The notes under the pieces are model-generated. The model searched no databases, had not been told where the DNA came from, and saw only the letters and a list, made by a program, of their open reading frames with translations. Shown piece by piece: positions 1 to 5,771 of a DNA stretch of 9,852 nt. Where the stretch lies: the NCBI GenBank assembly GCA_035759665.1, contig DASTUM010000003.1, positions 1 through 9,852 of the forward strand, given 5' to 3'. A program made the position numbers and the translations under genes. Position 1 is the first letter of the stretch. Each line of letters begins with the position of its first letter. Source of the DNA: Micavibrio_A sp035759665. GTDB lineage: Bacteria; Pseudomonadota; Alphaproteobacteria; Micavibrionales; Micavibrionaceae.

Positions 1-360
1 CGGCGCTGTCGGAATGCCGATATCGTTCAAAAACTGCTTTTCTTTCAATCTGTTCTGGGAGATTTCCAGTAGACCATCGTCGGGGTAGACAGGCTTATGT
101 TTCTGCAAAAAATGCACTGTTTCCAAGGGGATGTTCTCGAATTCATAGGTGATGACATCAACTTGATCTGTGAAGGCCTTTAAAGCGCTCTGATCTTCGT
201 AATTCGCTTGCGTAAAACGGTCTGTAACGAGCGACGCCGGGCAATTTTCCTCTGGACAATAGATATGCGTGGAAATGCTGAGCTGCGCGGCGGCGAGGGC
301 GGACATGCGGCCAAGCTGGCCGCCGCCGAGAATTCCCAATCTTTTGGATTCCATCTTCAT
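1..360 (-). CDS. purK: N5-carboxyaminoimidazole ribonucleotide synthase (PurK), N-terminal 120 residues, cut by window edge
   Basis: PurK uses ATP and bicarbonate to carboxylate aminoimidazole ribonucleotide to N5-CAIR in cytosolic purine synthesis; PurE then uses the product. The reverse-strand frame stays open to position 1. It begins with the nucleotide-binding motif RLGILGGGQLGRM (residues 7-19) and carries YEFENIP (72-78), both typical of the pre-ATP-grasp domain of PurK. The ATP-grasp core lies outside the window. A stop codon at 367-369 closes the frame upstream, so the start is the ATG at 360 or the in-frame ATG at 354 (MESKRLG); neither has a clear Shine-Dalgarno sequence. The gene is co-directional with purE but separated from it by 191 bp, which is long for this pair. 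Identity is firm; the exact start is uncertain. Confidence 0.95.
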   Translation of the reverse strand, partial: MKMESKRLGILGGGQLGRMSALAAAQLSISTHIYCPEENCPASLVTDRFTQANYEDQSALKAFTDQVDVITYEFENIPLETVHFLQKHKPVYPDDGLLEISQNRLKEKQFLNDIGIPTAP

Positions 361-379
361 TACAGGCTATTAGCTATAT

Positions 380-395
380 TGTTTCACATGAAAGA
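380..395. promoter_or_regulatory. parS-like ParB-binding palindrome (14/16 match)
   Basis: The sequence TGTTTCACATGAAAGA differs from the conserved chromosomal parS site TGTTTCACGTGAAACA at two of sixteen positions (A for G near the centre, G for C at the fifteenth). It lies just upstream of purK, outside coding sequence. That ParB recognises such sites is established; that this copy is functional is inference. Confidence 0.4.
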
Positions 396-453
396 TTAAG
401 GTGATGGCGGGAATTCCGCGCCTTTGCAAGAAGGCTGTGGAACAATAACCCAC

Positions 454-555
454 ATATCCACAGGCGCAAAGACCCTTTTTGACACGAATGTCGCGTCAAT
501 CCCTGCGCAGCGGATTTATGGATTGTGGATATTAACGTTTGCCTGTGGATATTAA
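454..555. promoter_or_regulatory. Cluster of three DnaA-box-like nonamers
   Basis: The nonamer ATATCCACA occurs at 454-462 on the plus strand and as its complement TGTGGATAT at 524-532 and 544-552. Each copy differs from the DnaA box TTATCCACA only at the first base. The last two copies belong to a 12-bp direct repeat TGTGGATATTAA (524-535 and 544-555) with 20-bp periodicity; the second copy runs into the purE stop codon. Together with the parS-like site at 380-395 they fill the purE-purK gap. The repeats are seen directly; DnaA binding is inferred. Confidence 0.4.
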
Positions 556-1049
556 TCTTTAGGGTTTTCGGCGACCTGATCCGTCTGGCGTTGGCGGAAT
601 TGTTCCACGCGGAGCATAATCGCGTCATCGGCCGTACCCAGGATCGCGGCGGCCAAAAGTGCGGCGTTTTTGGCCCCGGCCTCCCCAATTGCAAGGGTTC
701 CGACGGGTACGCCGCCTGGCATCTGGACGATGCTCAGAAGGCTGTCCATACCCTTCAAAGCCTTTGATTTTACAGGAACTCCGAGCACCGGAAGCGGGGT
801 CAGGGCCGCCACCATGCCGGGCAGGTGAGCGGCCCCGCCGGCGCCTGCGATAATGACCTTCAATCCGCGGCCTTTCGCGGCCTCCGCATACTCGACCATA
901 CGTTTGGGGGTGCGGTGCGCTGACACGATTTTGACTTCGTGAGGAATTTGAAGATCATGGAGTATGTCGTGGGAAACCTTCATGATTTCCCAATCTGACT
1001 GGGAACCCATGATTATGGCGATGATTGGGTGTGGATCGCTGTGCGTCAT
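552..1049 (-). CDS. purE: N5-carboxyaminoimidazole ribonucleotide mutase (PurE, class I)
   Basis: PurE moves the carboxyl group of N5-CAIR to carbon 4, giving CAIR, the step after PurK in purine synthesis. The 165-residue protein has the full class I signature: MGSQSDW (14-20), SAHRTP (43-48, with the catalytic-type His45), GAGGAAHLPGM (69-79) and the DSLLSIVQMPGGVPV stretch (102-116). Length is normal for the bacterial mutase. The start is supported by AAGGAG at 1059-1064, nine bases before the ATG. The upstream DUF465 gene ends 29 bp away, so the two are probably co-transcribed. The TAA stop overlaps one of the DnaA-box-like repeats. Identity is firm. Confidence 0.97.
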   Translation of the reverse strand: MTHSDPHPIIAIIMGSQSDWEIMKVSHDILHDLQIPHEVKIVSAHRTPKRMVEYAEAAKGRGLKVIIAGAGGAAHLPGMVAALTPLPVLGVPVKSKALKGMDSLLSIVQMPGGVPVGTLAIGEAGAKNAALLAAAILGTADDAIMLRVEQFRQRQTDQVAENPKD

Positions 1050-1078
1050 GATGAACCGCTCCTTGAACCGTTAAGGGT

Positions 1079-1279
1079 TCACGCTATGATGTCGGGGAGG
1101 ATGTTGCTCTTGATCTTCTGTATCTGATCCTTGAGGGTGAGCTTCTTTTTCTTGAGGCGTTGAATCTGCAAAAGATCGACCGGCGGGGTGGACGCCAGCC
1201 GGTTTATTTCTTCATCCAGGTCGCGGTGCTCGCGTTCCAATGCCGCAAGTTCGTCTTGCAGATCGTCAATGTCTTCCAT
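1079..1279 (-). CDS. DUF465 (YdcH-family) small coiled-coil protein
   Basis: A 66-residue, highly charged protein predicted to be almost entirely helical. The N-terminal half is rich in Glu, Asp and Leu (LEREHRDLDEEINRLAS, 14-30). A short break (TPPVD, 31-35) follows, then a second helix holding the family's basic stretch RLKKKKLTLKDQI (41-53). This two-helix hairpin is the DUF465 (PF04325) pattern. The molecular function is not established. Members are small cytosolic proteins common in Alphaproteobacteria, and from memory they are often found beside purE, as here. No strong Shine-Dalgarno precedes the ATG. The gene is divergent from the phosphofructokinase gene across a 171-bp gap and appears to be first in a DUF465-purE-purK unit. 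Confidence 0.88.
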   Translation of the reverse strand: MEDIDDLQDELAALEREHRDLDEEINRLASTPPVDLLQIQRLKKKKLTLKDQIQKIKSNILPDIIA

Positions 1280-1305
1280 TTAATAAATCAACGGCTCGCT
1301 GTGAT

Positions 1306-1319
1306 CTTGAGTACCCAAG
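1306..1319. repeat. Near-palindrome CTTGAGTACCCAAG in the divergent promoter region
   Basis: The sequence matches its own complement at 12 of 14 positions, centred on GTAC. It lies 27 bp upstream of the DUF465 start and overlaps the possible -10 element of that gene, so it could be an operator. The symmetry is visible; any protein that binds it is unknown. Confidence 0.25.
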
Positions 1320-1346
1320 TCTATCAGAGTTTTAGGGTTTTGATAA
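1318..1346 (-). promoter_or_regulatory. Possible promoter of the DUF465-purE-purK unit
   Basis: Read on the minus strand, TTATCA (1341-1346) and TAGACT (1318-1323) are separated by 17 bp. Each matches four of six bases of the -35 and -10 consensus. Placement upstream of DUF465 is right, but a match of this quality can occur by chance. Confidence 0.25.
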
Positions 1347-1409
1347 GGAAAAGAGCGGCTTGAGACCAAAAATTCCTTTTGGCAACGGCTCATGATTAAG
1401 CTAAAACAT

Positions 1410-1425
1410 TTAAAAATTTCTTAAC
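1410..1425 (+). promoter_or_regulatory. CtrA-type box TTAA-N7-TTAAC upstream of pfk
   Basis: The sequence TTAAAAATTTCTTAAC matches the alphaproteobacterial CtrA consensus exactly, with two TTAA half-sites separated by seven bases and the trailing C present. It ends 25 bp before the phosphofructokinase ATG, where bound CtrA could act on a promoter. The region is AT-rich, which raises the chance of a random match. No CtrA gene is visible here. Confidence 0.4.
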
Positions 1426-1450
1426 ATCTCGTCTGAAATCAAGGAACTCC

Positions 1451-2530
1451 ATGAGCAAGAAAATAGGTATTCTCACCAGTGGCGGCGATTGCGCCGGTCT
1501 GAACGCTGTCATCCGGGCGGCCGTCCACAAGGCGGATTTGCTGGGCTGGGAGGTTTACGGGATTTTGGACGGCACCGCCGGCCTCCTTGAAAAAGAGCCG
1601 CAATACCGGCTCCTGACTCCTGCCGAAATGGACAGCAACATCCTGCGCATGGGCGGCACGATTCTGGGCACGACGAACAAGGGCAACCCGTTCTCCTTCC
1701 CGATGCCCGATGGCACCACGAAAGACCGCAGCAACGAGATTATCGACAATTTCAAGAAACTGGGCCTCGAAGCGGTGATCGGCATCGGCGGCGACGGCAG
1801 CTTCGCCATCCTGCGACGCCTCACGCAACAGGGCGGCATCAAGATGGTCGGCATTCCGAAAACCATCGACAACGACCTCGGCAAGACCGAGCGCGCGATC
1901 GGCTTCGACACCGCCGTTGCCGTGGCCACCGAAGCGCTCGACCGCCTGCAACCGACGGCGGCCTCCCATGACCGCGTGATGATTTTGGAAGTGATGGGCC
2001 GCGACGCGGGGCATATCGCGCTTTCCGCCGGTATCGCCGGCGGCGCCGACGTCATTCTTATTCCGGAGATCAAATACTCGCTCGAAAACATCGCCGCGAA
2101 AATCAAGCGTGTGAAAGAATCCGGCCGCAACTTCGCGCTCGTGATCGTGTCCGAAGCGGTGAAGACGCCGAACGGCGAGAAATTCGAAATCACCTGGCAT
2201 GGCGGCGAAAAACGCTATGGCGGGATCGGCAACTATGTCGCCGCGAAAATTTCCGAGCTCACGGGTTTCGAAAGCCGCGTCACGGTGCTGGGCCACGTCC
2301 AGCGCGGCGCGCCGCCGACTTATGGCGACCGTTTGCTGGCGTCGGCCTTCGGGGTGCGCGCCGTCGATCTTATCAACGAGGGCAAATACGACCGCATGGT
2401 CGCCTGGCAGAACCGCAAACTCGTGGATTATCCCATCGAGGAATGCATTGCCGCCTATGAGGCCATCGACCCCAATGATACACTGGTCCATACCGCCCGC
2501 GGGCTGGGAATTTCCCTTGGGGATCAGTAA
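1451..2530 (+). CDS. pfkA: 6-phosphofructokinase (PfkA family), probably ATP-dependent
   Basis: This enzyme phosphorylates fructose 6-phosphate to fructose 1,6-bisphosphate in cytosolic glycolysis. The 359-residue protein has the family motifs in order: ILTSGGDCAGLNAVIR (7-22, nucleotide loop), GGDGS (113-117), PKTIDND (136-142, catalytic Asp140), MGRDAGHIA (182-190) and GHVQRG (281-286, sugar phosphate side). Gly116 sits where PPi-dependent enzymes carry Asp, which points to ATP. Lys137 replaces the Gly of E. coli PfkA and is the residue typical of PPi-dependent and group III enzymes, so the phosphoryl donor is not certain. AAGGA at 1441-1445 supports the start. A PH-domain gene follows after 17 bp. 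Many alphaproteobacteria rely on the Entner-Doudoroff route, so presence of this gene suggests a working Embden-Meyerhof route. Confidence 0.95.
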   Translation: MSKKIGILTSGGDCAGLNAVIRAAVHKADLLGWEVYGILDGTAGLLEKEPQYRLLTPAEMDSNILRMGGTILGTTNKGNPFSFPMPDGTTKDRSNEIIDNFKKLGLEAVIGIGGDGSFAILRRLTQQGGIKMVGIPKTIDNDLGKTERAIGFDTAVAVATEALDRLQPTAASHDRVMILEVMGRDAGHIALSAGIAGGADVILIPEIKYSLENIAAKIKRVKESGRNFALVIVSEAVKTPNGEKFEITWHGGEKRYGGIGNYVAAKISELTGFESRVTVLGHVQRGAPPTYGDRLLASAFGVRAVDLINEGKYDRMVAWQNRKLVDYPIEECIAAYEAIDPNDTLVHTARGLGISLGDQ

Positions 2531-2547
2531 GAAGGTAGAATAACGGG

Positions 2548-3093
2548 ATGGATTATATCCGGCAGTCGTTGGGGGAAGATGAGGAGCTGGTGCATGTCGC
2601 CCATTTCCACTGGTTCTACACGCTCTCGGCTATCTTCAATATCATTTTCGGCATAACGTTCTCCATCGCGATCATCGTCGGCGCGATCATAGTGCAGCCG
2701 CACCTGCCGCATTTCCTGCAATCGGATATTCCGCCGGATGCAGGATGGCTTGAACTCGTGCGTTCGGTCAGCCCGGGAATCAAGATCATCGCTTTCATGG
2801 TTCTGGCTTTCGGCCTGCTTCGCTATGCCCAGATGATGATCGTCAAGGCGACGACGGAAATCGCCGTTACCAACAAGCGGCTGGTCTACAAACGCGGCCT
2901 CGTGGCCCGTTATGTCGGTGAAATGAACGTGGACCGGATCGAGGGGGTGAACGTCCTGCAGGGCGTCTGGGGCCGGATTTTCAATTACGGCCGTGTCATG
3001 GTACGCGGCATGGGCGTCGGGGAAGTGGTTCTCCCGTCGATCGAAGACCCCCTCAAATTCCGCAAAGCCATTGAAAAAGCAAGGAGCGTATGA
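2548..3093 (+). CDS. Membrane protein with bacterial PH (bPH2/YdbS-like) domain, first of a tandem pair
   Basis: The 181-residue protein starts with a short polar stretch and has two hydrophobic segments, about residues 24-50 and 78-98, predicted to span the inner membrane. A cytosolic PH-like domain of the YdbS/DUF304 type follows (about 100-178). That domain shows TNKRLVYKRGL (108-118), DRIEGVNVLQG (129-139), GRIFNYGRVMVRGMG (142-156) and FRKAIEKA (171-178). The specific function is unknown; the family is usually described as membrane-associated and of unclear role. The gene lies 17 bp after pfk, suggesting one transcript, and just before a related gene. AAGG at 2532-2535 is rather distant from the ATG. 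The fold call is good and the role is open. Confidence 0.82.
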   Translation: MDYIRQSLGEDEELVHVAHFHWFYTLSAIFNIIFGITFSIAIIVGAIIVQPHLPHFLQSDIPPDAGWLELVRSVSPGIKIIAFMVLAFGLLRYAQMMIVKATTEIAVTNKRLVYKRGLVARYVGEMNVDRIEGVNVLQGVWGRIFNYGRVMVRGMGVGEVVLPSIEDPLKFRKAIEKARSV

Positions 3094-3099
3094 CCCGAT

Positions 3100-3585
3100 A
3101 TGAAACAATCCATCGGCGGCCCCTCTGATCAGGAACGACTGGCGAACCTCGCCGGGATCACAATGACTGTGGATGAAAATTTCCTCAGGCTCGCCCGCAT
3201 CCATGGCGCGATCTATTGGAAGGGCGTGGCGGTCGCTATTATAGGAATGCTTCTGTTGCCGACTTTCGCCGCCGCTCTGGGCGGGTTCCTGATATTCGTC
3301 GGCGTGCTGATGCTCGTAATCGCGCATATGACGCGCCAGCTCCTCCTGCTCGCCGCCACCGACAAGCGCATAATTATCCGCAGCGGCATCCTCTATGCCG
3401 ATATGATCGAGCTGCGTTATTCGCAGATTGAAAGCATTGAGCTCGGCATCAACCCGATCGGTCAGATTTTCGGCTATGGAAGCGTCATCGTGACGGGAAC
3501 GGGTCAGCGGCGGGTCATCGTGCCGTTCATAGACGATGCCATCTCTTTCCGCAAAACCGTCAACGACGTTCTTGTTGATAAATAG
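3100..3585 (+). CDS. Membrane protein with bacterial PH (bPH2/YdbS-like) domain, second of a tandem pair
   Basis: The 161-residue protein resembles its upstream neighbour. Two adjacent hydrophobic segments (about 39-57 and 59-77) probably form a membrane hairpin. A PH-like domain (82-158) follows, with TDKRIIIRSGIL (87-98), SQIESIELG (108-116), GQIFGYGSVIVTGTG (121-135) and SFRKTVNDVL (149-158). The matching T-[ND]-K-R, G-x-IF-x-YG-x-V and FRK landmarks indicate a tandem duplication followed by divergence. It starts six bases after the previous stop. AAGGAG at 3081-3086 is 13 bases from this ATG, which is long; an in-frame ATG at 3163 (MTVDENF) preceded by GGGA is a credible alternative. Function is unknown. 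The pair may act together as a membrane complex. Confidence 0.78.
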   Translation: MKQSIGGPSDQERLANLAGITMTVDENFLRLARIHGAIYWKGVAVAIIGMLLLPTFAAALGGFLIFVGVLMLVIAHMTRQLLLLAATDKRIIIRSGILYADMIELRYSQIESIELGINPIGQIFGYGSVIVTGTGQRRVIVPFIDDAISFRKTVNDVLVDK

Positions 3586-3645
3586 GACGCGCTAACCTTC
3601 AGCTTTTTTATTGGCCCTGAGCAAAGCAAGCCCGGATTCGTAAAG

Positions 3646-3682
3646 CTGGATTGTCGCGTCGCCTGCGGCCTCTCGGAATGAC
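3646..3682 (-). repeat. Degenerate GTCATTGCGAG...CAATCCAG dispersed repeat, reverse orientation
   Basis: Read on the minus strand, this stretch starts GTCATTCCGAG and ends GACAATCCAG. It shares both ends with the forward copy at 3716-3746 but has a different, longer middle. The pair faces each other across 33 bp. The sequence resembles a repeat family with ends GTCATTGCGAG and GAAGCAATCC that I recall from intergenic regions of several alphaproteobacterial genomes. Confidence 0.55.
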
Positions 3683-3715
3683 GGGGTGGGGGAAGCGTCA
3701 CAGATGGCCACTTAT

Positions 3716-3756
3716 GTCATTGCGAGGTCTTAGGCCGAAGCAATCCATTGCTTCGG
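3716..3756 (+). repeat. GTCATTGCGAG...GAAGCAATCC dispersed repeat with a perfect stem-loop
   Basis: The element begins GTCATTGCGAGG and ends CGAAGCAATCC. Its right part forms a perfect 9-bp hairpin: CCGAAGCAA (3735-3743), loop TCCA, TTGCTTCGG (3748-3756). No T-run follows, so it is not a good intrinsic terminator, although the hairpin could protect RNA ends. It pairs with the reverse copy at 3646-3682. Confidence 0.6.
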
Positions 3757-3815
3757 TGCTGTACCGCTCTGTTTTCCATAATGGCATGGTGAGGTGGTTT
3801 CAACGCGGATGCTTC

Positions 3816-3844
3816 TTGTCAAAGCGGGGACTCTCTTCTACAAC
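3816..3844 (+). promoter_or_regulatory. Likely promoter of ilvD
   Basis: TTGTCA (3816-3821) and TACAAC (3839-3844) are spaced by 17 bp. They match the -35 and -10 consensus at five and four of six bases. Transcription would start near 3851, leaving a leader of about 22 bases that contains the ribosome site AGAGGG at 3861-3866. No leader-peptide attenuator fits in so short a leader. Confidence 0.4.
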
Positions 3845-3872
3845 GGATTCCTTGAAGTGAAGAGGGTATATC

Positions 3873-5612
3873 ATGGCGCATTCTCCTTTTAAAAACGGCA
3901 AATGGGACAAGACGAATCTCGTCTCCCGCTATGTGACCGAAGGGCCAAAATCCGCGCCGCACCGTGCCTATTATTACGCAATGGGCATCACGGAGGATGA
4001 AATCCACCAGCCGCTCGTCGGCGTCGCCACCTGCTGGAACGAAGCGGCCCCCTGTAACATCGCGCTCTCGCGCCAGGCGCAGGCTGTAAAAAAGGGTGTG
4101 ATGGAAGGGCTCGGCACGCCGCGCGAATTCACGACGATCACGGTGACCGATGGCATCGCCATGGGCCATGAAGGGATGCGTTCCTCTCTTCCGAGTCGCG
4201 ACGCGATTGCGGATACGGTGGAACTCACGATGCGCGGCCATTGCTATGACGCGCTGGTAGGGCTGGCGGGATGCGATAAGTCCCTGCCGGGGATGATGAT
4301 GGCGATGATCCGCCTCAACGTGCCATCGGTATTCATGTATGGCGGCTCGATCCTGCCCGGTAAATTTCGCGGGAAGGATGTGACGATCATCGACGTGTTC
4401 GAAGGCGTCGGCAAACATGCGACGGGTGAGTTCAGTGACGCGGATCTGCATGAAATGGAATGTGCGGCCTGCCCTTCGGCTGGTGCGTGCGGCGGTCAGT
4501 TCACGGCCAACACTATGGCCTGCGTGAGCGAAGCGATCGGCCTCGCGCTGCCCGGATCGGCGGGCGCGCCTGCGCCGTATACGACCCGCGACGAATATGC
4601 AGCGGCAAGCGGCAAGGCGGTGATGGAGCTTATAAAATCCGGCATTCGCCCGCGCGATATCGTGACCCGGAAAAGCCTCGAAAACGCGGCGATGGTCGTG
4701 GCGGCGACGGGCGGTTCGACCAATGCCTGCCTGCACCTGCCAGCCATGGCGCATGAGGCCGGGATCGATTTCGACCTCTTCGATGTCTGCGAAATCATGC
4801 GCAAGACGCCCTATATCGCCAGCCTCAAACCCGGCGGCAAATATGTCGCTAAGGATATGTTCGATGTGGGGGGCGTTTCCGTCGTCCTCAACGAGCTTTT
4901 GCAGGGCGGCTATCTGCACGGCGATTGCATCACCGTGACCGGAAAGACGATCGAAGAGAACCTCAAAGGAACCATTTTGATCCCGGATCAGGACGTCATC
5001 GTCTCCATCAGGACGCCGCTATCGGAAACGGGCGGTGTGGTCGGACTTCGTGGAAACCTTGCGCCGGACGGCGCGGTGGTGAAGATCGCGGGCATGGCCG
5101 AACTGACCTTCGAAGGACCGGCCCGTTGCTTCGATTCCGAACAGGACTGCCTGCAGGCGGTTCTGGACCGCAAGTATAAGGAAGGCGACGTCCTCGTCAT
5201 CCGCTACGAAGGGCCGAAGGGCGGCCCTGGCATGCGCGAAATGCTCTCCACCACCGGCGCATTATACGGTCAGGGGATGGGCGGAAAGGTTGCGCTTATA
5301 ACCGACGGGCGTTTTTCCGGCGGCACGCGCGGTTTCTGCATCGGCCATGTCGGGCCGGAGGCGGGCGTCGGCGGCCCCATCGGCCTGCTCAGGGACGGCG
5401 ACATCATCCGCATCGATGCGGAGAAGGGCACGCTCGACGTCAAACTGAGCGACGACGAACTGGCTGAGCGCAGGAAAGACTGGAAGCCCAAGCCGACCAA
5501 TTACGGTGCTGGCGCAATCTGGAAATTTGCGCAGGCCGTCGGCCCGGCGAGAACGGGCGCCGTCACGCATCCGGGCGGCAAGGGCGAAACCCATATATTT
5601 GCGGATCTGTAA
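3873..5612 (+). CDS. ilvD: Dihydroxy-acid dehydratase (IlvD)
   Basis: IlvD removes water from 2,3-dihydroxy-isovalerate and 2,3-dihydroxy-3-methylvalerate, giving the keto acids used for valine, leucine, isoleucine and pantothenate. The 579-residue protein carries the three iron-sulfur ligand cysteines in the expected contexts: Cys61 (APCN), Cys134 (GCDKSLPG) and Cys206 (GACGGQFTANTM). Asp93 and the Asp135-Lys136 pair fit the metal and carbamylated-lysine site. The C-terminal half has DGRFSGGTRGFCIGHVGPEA. It belongs to the IlvD/Edd family. The TWN-free VATCWNEAAPCN start region, overall length and GGQFTANTM context favour IlvD over 6-phosphogluconate dehydratase. AGAGGG six bases upstream fixes the ATG. 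It stands alone between a repeat region and a terminator. Confidence 0.95.
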   Translation: MAHSPFKNGKWDKTNLVSRYVTEGPKSAPHRAYYYAMGITEDEIHQPLVGVATCWNEAAPCNIALSRQAQAVKKGVMEGLGTPREFTTITVTDGIAMGHEGMRSSLPSRDAIADTVELTMRGHCYDALVGLAGCDKSLPGMMMAMIRLNVPSVFMYGGSILPGKFRGKDVTIIDVFEGVGKHATGEFSDADLHEMECAACPSAGACGGQFTANTMACVSEAIGLALPGSAGAPAPYTTRDEYAAASGKAVMELIKSGIRPRDIVTRKSLENAAMVVAATGGSTNACLHLPAMAHEAGIDFDLFDVCEIMRKTPYIASLKPGGKYVAKDMFDVGGVSVVLNELLQGGYLHGDCITVTGKTIEENLKGTILIPDQDVIVSIRTPLSETGGVVGLRGNLAPDGAVVKIAGMAELTFEGPARCFDSEQDCLQAVLDRKYKEGDVLVIRYEGPKGGPGMREMLSTTGALYGQGMGGKVALITDGRFSGGTRGFCIGHVGPEAGVGGPIGLLRDGDIIRIDAEKGTLDVKLSDDELAERRKDWKPKPTNYGAGAIWKFAQAVGPARTGAVTHPGGKGETHIFADL

Positions 5613-5637
5613 GGTTCACCCGCGGTTCATGTTAAAG

Positions 5638-5664
5638 AAAGGGCGCGTTTTCTCGCCCTTTTTT
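5638..5664 (+). terminator. Rho-independent terminator of ilvD
   Basis: AAAGGGCG (5638-5645) pairs perfectly with CGCCCTTT (5654-5661) around an 8-base loop, and the T-run extends to 5664. It begins 26 bp after the ilvD stop and separates ilvD from the cell-wall genes. Confidence 0.85.
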
Positions 5665-5690
5665 AAGCCTGCTGACCCCTTGGCGGAACT

Positions 5691-5717
5691 TTAACGAAGT
5701 GTAAATCTTTGTTTAAC
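5691..5717 (+). promoter_or_regulatory. Three CtrA-like half-sites on an 11-bp phase
   Basis: TTAA (5691-5694), TAAA (5702-5705) and TTAAC (5713-5717) follow each other with exactly seven bases between each. Each neighbouring pair is a CtrA-type box with one mismatch, so two overlapping boxes can be read. Two GANTC sites, the CcrM methylation target, follow at 5747-5751 and 5759-5763, before the transpeptidase start. The spacing is seen; cell-cycle control is inferred. Confidence 0.38.
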
Positions 5718-5771
5718 CAATATGGACGACAATTGTTGTTGAGTAGGATTCTCATTAGGACTCGCCTGATC

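Noticed and set aside
1366..1382. CCAAAA...TTTTGG hairpin as a terminator
   Set aside because: The stem is short and AT-rich, no T-run follows on either strand, and neither flanking gene ends there.
1439..2491. Long reverse-strand open frame of 350 codons opposite phosphofructokinase
   Set aside because: It mirrors a clear pfk gene in GC-rich DNA, its product is a low-complexity mix rich in His, Arg, Ala and Asp with no recognisable motif, and it has no ribosome site. The similar long antisense frames at 3819-4919 and 6024-7385 were rejected for the same reason.
3168..3176. Single DnaA-box-like TGTGGATGA inside the second PH-domain gene
   Set aside because: It is an isolated one-mismatch match inside coding sequence, as expected by chance; it does not form a cluster.
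3651..3860. 69-codon plus-strand frame between the PH-domain gene and ilvD
   Set aside because: Most of it is translated from the two dispersed repeats (LRPLGMT and MSLRGLRPKQS are typical repeat-derived peptides), and it overlaps the ilvD promoter region.
3873..5612. Reading the dehydratase as 6-phosphogluconate dehydratase (Edd)
   Set aside because: The motif contexts and overall sequence follow IlvD, and no Entner-Doudoroff partner gene (eda, zwf, pgl) is nearby.
5709..5771. TTG start extending the L,D-transpeptidase by 21 residues
   Set aside because: The extension lies over the CtrA-like sites, has no ribosome site, and would bury the signal peptide; the ATG at 5772 gives a normal exported protein start.
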